A stretch of 62,631 nucleotides of DNA from Bacteroidetes bacterium OLB9 (GCA_001567255.1 LNBW01000019.1:1-62631); one strand, 5' to 3'. Shown: positions 15,265 through 25,367, counted from the stretch's first letter. Notes: generated by a model from the letters alone, not told the origin. Program-made: numbers and translations.

Positions 15265-17238
15265 ATGCTTAATTATTATTACTCAGATAAAATATCGGAC
15301 TTCCTTCAAAAATTGCCAGAAACAGTTATTGGAGAAATTTCAGTTAATGGGAGATTAGGACATATAAATACAGAATTGTATGCTTGGGAATTTCAAATAA
15401 CACTTCTGAATGAAATCTTACAAAAACACGAAGGACATTTGTTCTTTGAGTTTTCAATTCCAAGAATGGGCAAAAGGGTTGATTGCTTACTCATTATCAA
15501 AAACATAGTATTTGTTATTGAATTTAAGGTTGGCGAGAAAGAATTTATAAATCAAAATATAGAACAGGTTTGGGATTATGCTTTGGATTTAAAAAACTTT
15601 CACAAGCCAAGTCATAATCTTTTGCTCGTTCCAATTTTAGTGGCAACACACGCTAAAACAAGTCAGATAGAAATTATATCGTCAAGTCATAACGACAATT
15701 TAGTAAATCCATTAAAAACAAATGCAGAGAATTTAGAAAATACAATTGACCAAGTTATTTCCTTTTTTCAGGAGGGCGAGTATATAAATAGTAGAAATTA
15801 TGTTGAAGGAAGTTATTCTCCAACACCAACTATTATTGAAGCCGCAATTAGCTTGTATAATAATCACAATGTTGAAGAAATTACAAGGAGTGATGCGGAT
15901 GCAACCAATCTGAAAATTACAACAAAATACATTTCTGAAACTATTGATTACGCCAAAAACAACAATAAGAAAATTATTTGTTTTGTCACAGGCGTTCCCG
16001 GTGCTGGCAAAACGCTTGTAGGATTAAAAGTTGCAACTGAACATCTTGATAAAGAAAAAGGCAACACAAGTGTTTTCTTATCGGGAAATAAACCATTGGT
16101 AGATATTTTACAGGAAGCACTTGCAAGAGACAAAATTGTACAGGAAAAAACCAAAGGAAATAAACTAACAAAAAAGCAGGCAAGAGAAAGTGTAAAAGCA
16201 TTTATTCAAATTATACACCATTATCGTGATGAATATTTGAGAGACTCCAAAGCACCTTATGACCACGTTGCAATTTTTGATGAAGCTCAGCGAGCTTGGA
16301 CAAAAGAACAGACTGTTAAGTTTATGCATCAGAAAAAGGGAATTGCAAACTTTCAGTATTCCGAACCTGAATTTTTAATTTCCTGTTTAAACAGACATCA
16401 GGATTGGGCAGTTGTAGTTTGTTTAGTTGGTGGTGGACAAGAAATAAATACGGGTGAAGCAGGAATTTCTGAATGGTTAGCTGCAATTAAAAATCAATTT
16501 TCAGATTGGGAAACAAGAATTTCACCCAACTTGTTTGATACAGAGTATGCTGCACAAGCAGCTATTAAAGATTTAAAACAAAATAGTGATGTTGTTTTTA
16601 ATGACAACCTTCATTTGGCAGTTTCAATGCGTTCTTTTAGAGCTGAATCTCTATCGAAATTGATTAAAGAAATTTTGGATATTGATGACAATGCAAAAAA
16701 TACGCTAAACCAATTACAGGATAAATATCCAATTGTATTAACCAGAAACATTGAAAAAGCGAAGAAATGGCTTAAAGAAAAAGCAAGAGGCAGTGAAAGA
16801 TACGGCATTGTTGTTTCTTCGCAAGCATATCGTTTAAAGCCGTTAGCCATTGATGTAAAAACACAAATCAATCACGTTAATTGGTTTTTGGACGGTAAAG
16901 ATGATATTCGTTCATCGTACTTTCTGGAAGATGTTGCTACTGAATTTCAGGTACAAGGATTAGAGTTAGATTGGGCTTGCATAACGTGGGACGGTGATTT
17001 GCGATTTACAAAAGACGGTTGGAAAACATTTTCTTTTGTTGGAAACAGGTGGCAAAACATCCACAAGGAAGTAAGAAGAAAATACCTGATTAACGCATAC
17101 AGAGTTTTGCTCACAAGAGCAAGACAAGGAATGGTAATTGTTATACCAGAAGGAAGTAAAGAAGACCATACAAGACAACCAGAGTTTTATGATTCTACTT
17201 TTAATTATTTAAAGGATATTGGATTTAAAACAATTTAA
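15265..17238 (+). CDS. DUF2075-type P-loop ATPase/helicase-like protein with N-terminal nuclease-like domain
   Basis: A 657-residue protein. The N-terminal part (about 1-200) contains KRVDCLLIIKNIVFVIEFKVG, where Asp and the E-x-K pair suggest a PD-(D/E)XK nuclease fold. Residues about 230-650 hold an SF1-like ATPase: Walker A VTGVPGAGKT at about 242-251, Walker B VAIFDEAQRAW, and late motifs FLEDVATEFQVQGLELDWAC and LLTRARQGMVIVIP. This layout matches DUF2075 (DNA/RNA helicase domain) proteins, often found in defence islands. The substrate is unknown. A 112-residue gene follows after two bases. The ORF is intact amid decayed neighbours, which suggests selection or recent arrival. Confidence 0.8.
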   Translation: MLNYYYSDKISDFLQKLPETVIGEISVNGRLGHINTELYAWEFQITLLNEILQKHEGHLFFEFSIPRMGKRVDCLLIIKNIVFVIEFKVGEKEFINQNIEQVWDYALDLKNFHKPSHNLLLVPILVATHAKTSQIEIISSSHNDNLVNPLKTNAENLENTIDQVISFFQEGEYINSRNYVEGSYSPTPTIIEAAISLYNNHNVEEITRSDADATNLKITTKYISETIDYAKNNNKKIICFVTGVPGAGKTLVGLKVATEHLDKEKGNTSVFLSGNKPLVDILQEALARDKIVQEKTKGNKLTKKQARESVKAFIQIIHHYRDEYLRDSKAPYDHVAIFDEAQRAWTKEQTVKFMHQKKGIANFQYSEPEFLISCLNRHQDWAVVVCLVGGGQEINTGEAGISEWLAAIKNQFSDWETRISPNLFDTEYAAQAAIKDLKQNSDVVFNDNLHLAVSMRSFRAESLSKLIKEILDIDDNAKNTLNQLQDKYPIVLTRNIEKAKKWLKEKARGSERYGIVVSSQAYRLKPLAIDVKTQINHVNWFLDGKDDIRSSYFLEDVATEFQVQGLELDWACITWDGDLRFTKDGWKTFSFVGNRWQNIHKEVRRKYLINAYRVLLTRARQGMVIVIPEGSKEDHTRQPEFYDSTFNYLKDIGFKTI

Positions 17239-17240
17239 AA

Positions 17241-17579
17241 ATGAAGCCGAATTATTGGACAAAAGACGAAACACGCCAGGAAATTATTACTAAAACTAAA
17301 ATTCCAAGTAAAGCAAATTTCAATCTGTTTGCAACTTATTTCAATTTGATGGACAAAAAGGGCTTGTCGTTTCAGTTGAATATAAATTCGGAAATTGAAA
17401 ATGATAAACTATTCATCAAAAATGGGTTTTATTATCTAATTCTTCAACTTGGTGATATTAAAGAGTTTTTGATTTTACCTAATGACAATTTACCTGAATT
17501 AGTTGGAAGAGTAGTTTCAAAAATAGATGATTGTAGTGCAGAAATAGAAGTTTTGGATTTGTTGATTGCTGAAATGTAA
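17241..17579 (+). CDS. Small hypothetical protein linked to the DUF2075 gene
   Basis: A 112-residue protein starting two bases after the stop of the nuclease/ATPase gene, so almost certainly co-translated with it. It opens MKPNYWTKDETRQEIITKTK, has a predicted alpha/beta pattern (FNLFATYFNLMDKKGLSFQL, then NGFYYLILQLGD) and ends in an acidic helix. There is no signal peptide or membrane segment and I recognise no family. By position it may be an accessory, inhibitor or specificity partner of the ATPase; that is inference. Confidence 0.65.
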   Translation: MKPNYWTKDETRQEIITKTKIPSKANFNLFATYFNLMDKKGLSFQLNINSEIENDKLFIKNGFYYLILQLGDIKEFLILPNDNLPELVGRVVSKIDDCSAEIEVLDLLIAEM

Positions 17580-17612
17580 AAATTTAAACCAATACAATAC
17601 ACCAATTCTCAA

Positions 17613-18018
17613 TTTATAATTTTCAAAACTGAAGACAAAAAAAATTTCTGTAGATATTCGTTTGGACGAGCAAGATGTTTGGCTTACCCAAGACCAGTTA
17701 GCATTGCTTTTTGGAGAATAACAGCCTGGCATAACATAACTCATAAAAACACTTTAGCAGAAGGAGAATTACAGTAAAATTCGGTTAGTAAGAAATGCTT
17801 ACGAACTGCCTCAGACAGTAAAAAATACGACTCCAAGCGCTATAATCTTGATATGATAATTTCATTGGATTATCGTGTCCATTCAAAGTACCTACACAAT
17901 TTAAAATTTAAGCAACCATACGCATGATTGAATACATTAACAAAGGTTTTTTGTCGTCAGGTACTGGATATTTATGCTACAAGTATTAATTACGGCCCGA
18001 AAGCACATGTTTCTATAT
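17613..18018 (+). pseudogene. Decayed RhuM-family (virulence RhuM) gene
   Basis: Pieces in different frames spell a RhuM protein in the right order: KISVDIRLDEQDVWLTQDQL, then HIKNT..EGEL, KKYDSKRYNLDMIISLDYRV, ATIRMIEYINKGFLSSG and QVLDIYATSINYGPKAH. At least three frame changes and in-frame stops interrupt it, including TAA where the conserved Trp of the FRxWAT segment should be. RhuM-like proteins are common on Bacteroidota mobile elements. This copy cannot be functional. Confidence 0.8.
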
Positions 18019-18565
18019 AATTTCAGAAGAAGATAAAAAACAGCGAGAAAACGAAAAAGAAATTGACACAAACGACATTGAAGATACTGGATTTTTAATT
18101 AGCGAAATTCAGAAAATGGGATTAAAATTCTGGGACGGTTTCAGAATTTACATTGACACCAATAAACCTGACGGCTTTGATTGGGCAATAGCTTTTGATA
18201 TAGTAAGCAGACTTTCCAAAAACAAAAATCTGACATCACGAGAAATTACCTTTGGCAAAAAAGTGTTGAACTATGTTCAGGAAAATTCAGCACTTATTGA
18301 CGAAGTAAAAGCATTGTCGAAATTGGAAGACAAAGAAATTATTGAAGTGAAATTTATCTACGACAAACTTTTATTGGTTTCAAAAGACGATTGGAAACGT
18401 ATTATTGACTTAGCCAGCCAGACAAAAATATTTGATAATCTTGAACTGGCTAATGTAAAGGCAGCGCAAACTTCTTTATCAAAAAAGGATGGAATAAAAG
18501 AACAAGCGTTAATTAGAGCATATAAATCGTTGAAAAAACTGGAAAAGTTTGGAATAAAAATTTAA
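17990..18565 (+). pseudogene. C-terminal fragment of an unidentified gene (149 aa from ATG 18116)
   Basis: The frame is open from 17990, overlapping the rhuM wreck, with no start codon until ATG 18116. The upstream part reads EEDKKQRENEKEIDTNDIED, as if it were the middle of a larger coding sequence. It continues MGLKFWDGFRIYIDTNKPDG to the end KSLKKLEKFGIKI. I do not recognise the family. Either the 5' part was lost when it joined the rhuM remnant, or a short 149-residue protein is still made from 18116. Confidence 0.55.
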
Positions 18566-18972
18566 GCAAACACTATTTTCAATCTAAATACTGTCGTGAT
18601 TTTCCAATGCTCGACTTAATCTACAACAAAGAACATGTTATATAATTGAAAATTAATTGATAAATTACTGCTTATGCAAACTCAATTAAAATAGTTACTG
18701 ATTTTAAAACTTTAGGTAAATCAAAGGAGATTCAAATATTTTGGTCTAAATCCAAATTATGTTTGTGTTTATACATACTTTTCTCTAATTCTGATTAAAA
18801 ACAAATCAGGTCATTATTACTTTTCATAAAACACCGATTTTTGCATATAACTATCAGTATAGTACTATAAAAGGCTGTTCTAGAGTTCAATATTGCAGCA
18901 TAAATATTTGAAAGGTGCCAATCAACTGACCCCCAATATATACATCTACTAACTTTCAACTATAAAATGTAA
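18566..18972. other. Non-coding right edge of the accessory island
   Basis: About 400 bp of AT-rich sequence lies between the gene fragment and the convergent fucosidase gene. No ORF, RNA gene or tRNA 3'-end repeat was recognised. Confidence 0.5.
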
Positions 18973-20415
18973 TCAATACACACCTATCTCCGCTAGAACC
19001 ACTGGCGCACGGCATTCCATAAAATGGATTCTAATGAGATCTGTACTCACTGGATTTATAGAAAGAATACGCTTATGACCTATGGTTGTACCTACACCTA
19101 TTCTTGTCCATCGTCCATCGATCATAGCTTCAATTTCAAATGCGCGTACGCGCTGACCCAGAGCGATATTTTCCATCAAGGAGATATAGTGGATAGGTTG
19201 TTTTTTATTTAGTTGTAATTCCACTACGGAACTTGCTTCCTGTGCTGTCCAGAATGTTGATCTATCTCCATCAGTGACGGTTTTTATATCAATTCGTCCT
19301 TTCTCCATACCAGGAATATACATTTTAGCACGCTTTGCAAGATTATTTGAAAATCTGCTTTTCAATAGTGCGTCAAATGCTCTTAATTGGTCCACATCTG
19401 CTTCATGTAGTAAACCTCTGCGGTCAGGTGGAATATTGAGCAAAAGATTACCTCCTCTTCCGACCGACGTAAGATAGATGTCAAATAATTCTTCTGCGCT
19501 TTTTACTTTTGAGTTTTCACCAGGATGATAAAACCATCCAGGTCGAATGGATACATCTGCTTCAGCACCAACCCATTTTTTACCATCTTCACTGCCAGTG
19601 TACAGCAATTCATTGATTCCGGCTTGACCTGCATATAGAGTATCAATAGATAAAAAATTCCAATTGGTCTCACCTATCCTTCCATTCTCATTACCAACCC
19701 ATCGAATATCCGGGCCTGCATCACTAAAAAACAAAACATTCGGCATAAGACTTCTTATCAAGCTGATGGTTATAGGCCAATCGTAATAAGTCCGTCCATC
19801 TATTGTAATCGTCGTATCTCGTCCTCCATACCATCCATCACCACCATTGGCACCATCGAGCCAAATTTCAAAAAATGGACCATACTCCATGACCAGCTCC
19901 TTCAGTTGATTGCGATAATACTGGATGTATGCTTCCGTACCATAATCCGGATGGTTCCTATCCCATGGAGAAAGATAAATGCCCACTTTCAAATTATACT
20001 TATGACAAGCCTCTACTACTTCTCTAACTATATCACCATTTCCATTTTTATATGGGCTATTTTTGACACTATGTTCAGTAAATTTGCCCGGCCATAAACA
20101 GAATCCATCATGATGCTTAGCCGTCAAAATGATGCCTTGCATACCTGCATTTTTGAGTTCGATGGCCCATTGTTCTGCATTGAATTCAGATGGATTAAAC
20201 AGTTCAGGACGCTCATCACCATATCCCCATTCTTTATCTGTGAATGTATTGATAGAAAAATGGATAAATGCATACATCTCCATGTCGTGCCACGCTAGTT
20301 GCCGCTGATTAGGCACCGGATACACTGGCTTAGGTTCTACTTGCGGAAGGTAATGATGGCATGAACTCAGCACCAAGGTAAATACCATTCCAAACATTAA
20401 TCTGATCTTCATCAA
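18973..20415 (-). CDS. Alpha-L-fucosidase, glycoside hydrolase family 29, lipoprotein
   Basis: A 480-residue protein with a lipoprotein signal peptide ending LSSC (Cys19), so it is probably anchored to a membrane and faces the periplasm or surface. The catalytic barrel shows HHDGFCLWPGKFTEHS, KVGIYLSPWDRNHPDYG and FFEIWLDGANG, in which Asp187 is the predicted nucleophile of retaining GH29 enzymes. The last 120 residues form a beta-sandwich, F5/8-type module (FWTAQEASSVVELQLNKKQP, then RAFEIEAMIDGRW). It would remove fucose from glycans. It stands alone, without a SusCD pair, next to the accessory island. Confidence 0.92.
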   Translation of the reverse strand: MMKIRLMFGMVFTLVLSSCHHYLPQVEPKPVYPVPNQRQLAWHDMEMYAFIHFSINTFTDKEWGYGDERPELFNPSEFNAEQWAIELKNAGMQGIILTAKHHDGFCLWPGKFTEHSVKNSPYKNGNGDIVREVVEACHKYNLKVGIYLSPWDRNHPDYGTEAYIQYYRNQLKELVMEYGPFFEIWLDGANGGDGWYGGRDTTITIDGRTYYDWPITISLIRSLMPNVLFFSDAGPDIRWVGNENGRIGETNWNFLSIDTLYAGQAGINELLYTGSEDGKKWVGAEADVSIRPGWFYHPGENSKVKSAEELFDIYLTSVGRGGNLLLNIPPDRRGLLHEADVDQLRAFDALLKSRFSNNLAKRAKMYIPGMEKGRIDIKTVTDGDRSTFWTAQEASSVVELQLNKKQPIHYISLMENIALGQRVRAFEIEAMIDGRWTRIGVGTTIGHKRILSINPVSTDLIRIHFMECRAPVVLAEIGVY

Positions 20416-20520
20416 TCAAGGAAGTTTATTTTGATCTTCAAAATTACACTTTTCTCACATATTTAACGCAATGTGGTCAAACATTTTAGGTCAAATAGTG
20501 CTGAGAAATAGGCTAAAAAC

Positions 20521-20558
20521 AAAATAGCCTGAAAATCAAACGATCTTCAGGCTATTTT
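20521..20558 (-). terminator. Terminator of the infC-rpmI-rplT operon
   Basis: AAAATAGCCTGAA pairs with TTCAGGCTATTTT; on the minus strand it is followed by GTTTTT. It begins 22 bp past the rplT stop. Confidence 0.8.
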
Positions 20559-20579
20559 ATTACTTTACTTAGATTTTTA

Positions 20580-20924
20580 CTACTTAACGGCGTCAACCAC
20601 TGATTTAAATGCATCAGGGTGATTCATCGCAAGATCTGCTAGAACTTTTCTGTTCAATCCTATTTCTTTTTGATTTAAAGCATGGATAAACTTAGAGTAA
20701 GACATACCGTACATCCTTGTGGCAGCATTAATTCTTGTAATCCACAATCTTCTGAATGCGCGCTTTTTGTTTTTTCTATCTCTATAAGCATATTGAAGTC
20801 CTTTTTCTACTGCATTCTTTGCTACAGTATAGACTTTACTTCTTGCTCCGTAGTAACCCTTAGCAGCTTTAAGGATTTTTTTCCTTCTCGCTCTTGACGC
20901 TACTGCATTAACTGATCTAGGCAT
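20580..20924 (-). CDS. rplT: 50S ribosomal protein L20
   Basis: 114 residues, normal length, with [20 protein letters not shown] and [10 protein letters not shown] at the start and the basic helical body. It binds 23S rRNA early in assembly and in many bacteria represses its own operon. It is last in infC-rpmI-rplT. Confidence 0.98.
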   Translation of the reverse strand: MPRSVNAVASRARRKKILKAAKGYYGARSKVYTVAKNAVEKGLQYAYRDRKNKKRAFRRLWITRINAATRMYGMSYSKFIHALNQKEIGLNRKVLADLAMNHPDAFKSVVDAVK

Positions 20925-20994
20925 AATATTTTGATTTAGTTCAATACAGGGATCTTTAGATACTTTATTCCTGTATTCTCGTTAAAAAATAAAA

Positions 20995-21189
20995 TTACTT
21001 ACAAAGAAGTCTTTTGACTCTTGCATAATCTGCATCACTTACCAACGCGCTACCACGCAATCTCGTTTTAGCTTTGTTGGATTTTTTTCTCATCAAGTGA
21101 CTGGTAAAAGCCTGAAATCTCTTGATTTCACCAGAACCAGTAAAGCTATAACGCTTCTTAGCACTTGAATGGGTTTTCATCTTAGGCAT
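20995..21189 (-). CDS. rpmI: 50S ribosomal protein L35
   Basis: 64 residues, starting [20 protein letters not shown], the standard L35 opening; highly basic. It lies between infC and rplT, with its own candidate promoter just upstream. Confidence 0.98.
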   Translation of the reverse strand: MPKMKTHSSAKKRYSFTGSGEIKRFQAFTSHLMRKKSNKAKTRLRGSALVSDADYARVKRLLCK

Positions 21190-21210
21190 AACAAAATTCT
21201 TTTAAGGCCG

Positions 21211-21218
21211 CAAAGATA
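21211..21218 (-). promoter_or_regulatory. Internal promoter box ahead of rpmI-rplT
   Basis: The minus strand reads TATCTTTG (TAnnTTTG), 22 bp before rpmI and 75 bp after the infC stop, suggesting that rpmI-rplT can be transcribed apart from infC. Confidence 0.5.
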
Positions 21219-21292
21219 TAAAGTTTCTATATAATTAATAAAGTTTTTATGAAAAGAATTTGCAATAAAAATCACATCCTCTTTTCAACTCC

Positions 21293-21877
21293 TTATTTTT
21301 TCTTCTTAGGTGAGATCATCACAATCATTCTTTTGCCTTCTAGCTTTGGCAATTCTTCAGCAGCTCCATACTCTTCCAATTCCTTTAAAAACCTAAGTAG
21401 CAGTAACTCTCCTCGGTCTTTAAACACAATGGCGCGTCCTCGAAAATGTACATAGGCTTTAATTTTTTCGCCATCTTCCAGAAATTTGATAGCATGCTTT
21501 AACTTAAACGCAAAATCGTGGTCATCAGTATTAGGACCAAATCTGATCTCTTTGATAACCGTTTTAGCAGTTTTAGCCTTTAGTTCTTTTTCCTTTTTCT
21601 TACGATCGTAAACAAATTTTTTATAGTCAATAATACGGCAAACTGGTGGATCTGCTTTAGGACTTATCTCAACAAGATCCATTTCGAGCTCTTCAGCCCA
21701 TTGTAATACTTGATTTGTATAATAGACGCCTGTATCAATAGTTTTTCCTGCTACCTCGCTTACTTCGTCCAGATTGTCACCTACCAGTCTTACTTTAGGT
21801 ACTCGGATATCTCGATTAGTTCTATAATTGTACTTGTCATCCTGTACCTTTTGTGTTTGAATTTTACCTCTTGCCAA
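21293..21877 (-). CDS. infC: Translation initiation factor IF-3
   Basis: The N-domain [18 protein letters not shown] and the C-domain with [20 protein letters not shown] and [15 protein letters not shown] are complete, with a Lys-rich end. There is no ATG at the front. I chose TTG 21877 (residues LARGKIQ) because the only longer option, TTG 21913, falls inside a TAAATTTG promoter box and would not be transcribed; an ATA at 21889 is another possibility. A rare start codon is normal for infC and lets IF-3 control its own translation. It is the first gene of infC-rpmI-rplT. Confidence 0.93.
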   Translation of the reverse strand: MARGKIQTQKVQDDKYNYRTNRDIRVPKVRLVGDNLDEVSEVAGKTIDTGVYYTNQVLQWAEELEMDLVEISPKADPPVCRIIDYKKFVYDRKKKEKELKAKTAKTVIKEIRFGPNTDDHDFAFKLKHAIKFLEDGEKIKAYVHFRGRAIVFKDRGELLLLRFLKELEEYGAAEELPKLEGKRMIVMISPKKKK

Positions 21878-21910
21878 ATGTTTTTTTATTTTAGTGAATA
21901 AATGTGTGCG

Positions 21911-21918
21911 CAAATTTA
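21911..21918 (-). promoter_or_regulatory. -7 promoter box of infC
   Basis: The minus strand reads TAAATTTG followed by CGC. The predicted transcript begins just downstream, leaving a leader of about 25 bases before the proposed TTG start. Confidence 0.55.
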
Positions 21919-21924
21919 AAATAA

Positions 21925-21956
21925 AAGTGCATTAATCATATACAATTAATGCACTT
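21925..21956 (-). terminator. Terminator after clpC
   Basis: The 12-bp perfect stem AAGTGCATTAAT / ATTAATGCACTT is followed on the minus strand by TTTATTTT. It lies between clpC and infC. Confidence 0.75.
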
Positions 21957-22022
21957 AAAAATTATTTTTCATCAAAAGTCAATATGTCATACATTCTATT
22001 TTGTTCGGAACTCAGCTTTCCA

Positions 22023-24566
22023 TTATTTAACATCATGAGCTCCTTTTTTGGCTAATAATGATATGACTATACCGTCCTTTTCCTTATTCAAATCAGCTTT
22101 TAATTTAGTGCCTTTATCCGGATTTTCATTGAGAATAAACTCAGCCAGAGGATCTTCAATGTACTTTTGAATAGCTCTATTGAGTGGTCTTGCTCCAAAC
22201 TGAGGATCAAAGCCCTTTTCTGCTACAAAATCCTTAGCTTCATCTGTTAGTGTCAAGTCAAACTCCAGATTATTCATGCGCTGAAATAAATGCTTTAAAT
22301 TGATATCAATAATTTTGAAAATATCTTCTTTTTCCAGACTATTGAAAATCACTACGTCATCGATTCTATTCAAGAACTCAGGTGAAAAGGTTTTCTTCAA
22401 CGCTCCTTGAATTACTGCCTTAGAGTTTTCTTCAGCATTCTCAACTCTGGCACTGGTAGCAAATCCTAATCCTTGACCAAAATCCTTCAGCTGACGGACT
22501 CCAATATTAGACGTCATGATAATCAGCGTGTTTTTAAAATCCACTTTTCTACCTAACCCGTCTGTCAACTGACCATCGTCCAATACCTGCAACAGGATGT
22601 TATAAACATCCGGATGTGCTTTTTCAATTTCGTCCAGCAAAATCACAGAATAAGGTTTACGCCTGACCTTTTCAGTCAGCTGACCACCTTCTTCGTATCC
22701 TACATATCCCGGAGGCGCTCCTATCAATCGTGAGATACTGAATTTCTCCATGTATTCTGACATGTCAATTCTGATAAGTGCATCTTCTGAATCAAAGATA
22801 TATCGTGCAAGAGCTTTAGCTAGTTCTGTTTTTCCTACACCTGTTGGTCCTAAGAAAATGAAAGAACCAATCGGCTTTGCCGGATTTTTAAGACCTACTC
22901 TATTGCGCTGTATTGCTTTGGTCACTTTAATGATGGCTTCGTCCTGACCGATAATCATCCCCTGAAGGTCTTCCGTCATTTTGACCAGTTTATTAGATTC
23001 GCTCTGTGCCACCCTTCTGACTGGAATTCCTGTCATCATGGATACGACTTCAGCAATATCATCTTCATTGACTGGGTATCGCCGTGTCTTGGCTTCTTCT
23101 TCCCATTCTTCTTTATTTTGCTCCAACTTACGCAACAATTTAGACTCTTGATCACGCAAGTCTGCAGCGAGTTCATATTGCTGACCTTTTACAGCCTGGT
23201 TCTTTTTCTCTTTAAGGGACTCAATCTCCTTTTCCAGATCTTCTATATACTTTGGTACATGAATATTTTTCAAGTGGGTTCTTGCCCCTACTTCATCCAT
23301 CACGTCAATGGCTTTATCAGGGAAGAAACGGTCAGAAATATACCGATCACTGAGTTTTACACACGCTTCTATGGCATCATCAGAATACGATACATTATGG
23401 AATTCCTCATAATTGCCCTTAATGTTGTGCAAGATATGAATGGTTTCTTCAGCTGAAGGAGGATCCACAATTACTTTCTGGAATCTTCTGTCCAATGCGC
23501 CATCCTTCTCTATATACTGACGGTATTCATCCAGTGTGCAAGCACCGATCGCCTGTAACTCTCCACGGGCCAGTGCGGGTTTAAAGATATTGGAAGCATC
23601 CAGTGAACCAGTGGCGCCACCTGCACCCACGATAGTATGAATCTCATCAATAAATAAGATGATGTCACGTGCTTTTTCCAGCTCATTCATAATGGCTTTC
23701 ATTCGCTCTTCAAACTGGCCTCTGTATTTTGTACCTGCAACAAGTGCTGCAAGATCTAGCATCACCACCCGCTTATTAAAGAGAGTTCGGGACACTTTTT
23801 TCTGATGAATACGCAATGCAAGTCCTTCTACTACGGCAGTCTTGCCCACTCCCGGCTCACCTATCAGAATAGGATTATTCTTTTTACGTCGGGATAAAAT
23901 CTGCGATACGCGCTCAATCTCTGTATCTCTACCTATAATCGGATCTAGTTTATCTTCTTCTGCAAGCCTAGTCACATCTCTACCAAAATTATCCAACACT
24001 GGCGTACGAGACTTGGAAGGAGATTTTCTCACTGTGCTAAATTGATCGTCATCATCATCCATCGGGACATCTGAATCAGAAGGTGCATGACCAGTAATCT
24101 CCTGATAACCGGAATCCATTTCCTGTTTTACATATTCCATTTCTGATCTGAACACATCATAGTCTACATCAAATTCATTGAGAATCTTACTAGCCGCATT
24201 ATCTTCATGCTTAAGTATAGACAACATCAAATGTTCAGGTTTGATTTCGTCACTTTTATAAAGTTTTGCTTCCAATGAAGTTACCTTCAACACCTTTTCA
24301 GCATGTTTATTGAGCGGAAGACTCCCGTAATTATATCCGGTGACCGTATCTTGCTTTACGGCATGCGTCTTTTCTATCTTATGTTTTAACTCTTCTATAT
24401 CAACCTCAAGTGAGTCCAGAACCTTTATAGGCAGACTTTCTCCCTCCTGAAGTAAGCCTAATAAAAAGTGCTCTGTCCCAATGTAATCATGTCCAAGTCG
24501 CACAGCTTCTTCTCTGCTGACCTGGATAATTTTCTTTACTTTCGGTGAAAATTTTCTGCTATTCAT
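22023..24566 (-). CDS. clpC: ATP-dependent Clp protease ATP-binding subunit ClpC
   Basis: 847 residues. The Clp N-domain (two repeats, about 1-145), an acidic linker (MDDDDDQFS), AAA-1 with Walker A GEPGVGKT at 236-243, a UVR-like middle segment ([20 protein letters not shown]) and AAA-2 with [14 protein letters not shown] are all present, as is the ClpB/C D2-small domain. It unfolds proteins, normally feeding ClpP, which is not in this window. The middle domain is short, so ClpC rather than ClpB. It is transcribed alone. Confidence 0.96.
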   Translation of the reverse strand: MNSRKFSPKVKKIIQVSREEAVRLGHDYIGTEHFLLGLLQEGESLPIKVLDSLEVDIEELKHKIEKTHAVKQDTVTGYNYGSLPLNKHAEKVLKVTSLEAKLYKSDEIKPEHLMLSILKHEDNAASKILNEFDVDYDVFRSEMEYVKQEMDSGYQEITGHAPSDSDVPMDDDDDQFSTVRKSPSKSRTPVLDNFGRDVTRLAEEDKLDPIIGRDTEIERVSQILSRRKKNNPILIGEPGVGKTAVVEGLALRIHQKKVSRTLFNKRVVMLDLAALVAGTKYRGQFEERMKAIMNELEKARDIILFIDEIHTIVGAGGATGSLDASNIFKPALARGELQAIGACTLDEYRQYIEKDGALDRRFQKVIVDPPSAEETIHILHNIKGNYEEFHNVSYSDDAIEACVKLSDRYISDRFFPDKAIDVMDEVGARTHLKNIHVPKYIEDLEKEIESLKEKKNQAVKGQQYELAADLRDQESKLLRKLEQNKEEWEEEAKTRRYPVNEDDIAEVVSMMTGIPVRRVAQSESNKLVKMTEDLQGMIIGQDEAIIKVTKAIQRNRVGLKNPAKPIGSFIFLGPTGVGKTELAKALARYIFDSEDALIRIDMSEYMEKFSISRLIGAPPGYVGYEEGGQLTEKVRRKPYSVILLDEIEKAHPDVYNILLQVLDDGQLTDGLGRKVDFKNTLIIMTSNIGVRQLKDFGQGLGFATSARVENAEENSKAVIQGALKKTFSPEFLNRIDDVVIFNSLEKEDIFKIIDINLKHLFQRMNNLEFDLTLTDEAKDFVAEKGFDPQFGARPLNRAIQKYIEDPLAEFILNENPDKGTKLKADLNKEKDGIVISLLAKKGAHDVK

Positions 24567-24970
24567 ATGAACTTCAAAATTCTTAAAACTTACTCTAATA
24601 CAACCAAAAATGCATCATCGACACTTTCGTCCAATAAATTATTAACAAAACTGTGCCATTCAAATAAATATGCTATTATGTCAGTCATTAACAATCTATG
24701 GTACGAATGCCTATGCAAACATACATCAATTTTTTATCAAAAATACATTTAATATCTAAAATATATATAATCTGATGATATTTTTGAGAAAACATTAACG
24801 TTTTCTAAAATATAGTTACTTTTTCTACCTACTCTTGGAAACTAACGATGTTTAAACACACTTTTATTCATTAATGTTCCTAATCACGCTTCAATTTTTT
24901 TACTTATCACTAAAATAAAATTTTTATGAATGGAGTTATTTTGTAAATTTATCTTAAATTTTGGACAATA
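24567..24970. other. Intergenic region upstream of divergent clpC and the STAS gene
   Basis: AT-rich. It contains a candidate clpC promoter box and the left side of the STAS promoter. Short open frames here have no coding character, and no RNA structure was recognised. Confidence 0.45.
24716..24723 (-). promoter_or_regulatory. -7 promoter box for clpC
   Basis: The minus strand reads TATGTTTG (TAnnTTTG), about 150 bp upstream of clpC, which implies a long leader. The -33 spacing is poor. Confidence 0.35.
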
Positions 24971-25002
24971 ATTGATAATTATAGATTCTTAATGTAAATT
25001 TG
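24971..25002 (+). promoter_or_regulatory. Promoter of the STAS-DinB unit
   Basis: TTG (24972-24974) and TAAATTTG (24995-25002) are separated by 20 bases, about 50 bp before the STAS start codon. Confidence 0.5.
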
Positions 25003-25052
25003 CCTCCCTGAAAACAAAAATAACAAACCAAAGTTTTTAAAGAAAAGTCAAG

Positions 25053-25367
25053 ATGAAGTTTACCATAGATAAGCAGGAAAAATATACACTATTCAGACTG
25101 GATGAAGAAAATCTAAATTCGCTTCTGGCACCTGATCTGAAGTCTGAATTTGTACTTTTGAATAATGAAGGCGTACGCAATCTCATTTTTGATATGTCGA
25201 ATATAAAGTATGTTGATTCGTCAGGTTTGAGTGCCATTTTGACAGCCAATAGGCTCTGGAAAGATTATGGTTGTTTTGTGGTTACAGGTGCTACGCATAG
25301 TTCTGTAAAAAAAACTGATAGAAATATCCCGATTAGAAGCTATACTGAATATCGTTCCCACTATTGA
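25053..25367 (+). CDS. STAS-domain anti-sigma-factor antagonist-like protein (frameshifted)
   Basis: The intact frame gives 104 residues. The STAS core is clear: RNLIFDMSNIKYVDSSGLSA, with the conserved Ser pair at the usual phosphorylation site, then WKDYGCFVVTGATHSSVKK. After an 8-A run (25307-25314) the frame leaves the family sequence and stops early (TDRNIPIRSYTEYRSHY). Reading with seven A restores a normal STAS end. Such proteins act in partner-switching networks; no partner kinase is in the window. A DinB-fold gene follows 11 bp after the restored stop. Confidence 0.75.
   Translation: MKFTIDKQEKYTLFRLDEENLNSLLAPDLKSEFVLLNNEGVRNLIFDMSNIKYVDSSGLSAILTANRLWKDYGCFVVTGATHSSVKKTDRNIPIRSYTEYRSHY

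Noticed and set aside
14123..18972. Search for a direct repeat of the tRNA-His 3' end as an attachment site
   Set aside because: By eye, no copy of the TTCAAGTCCCATCTACCTCC segment was found to the right of the island.
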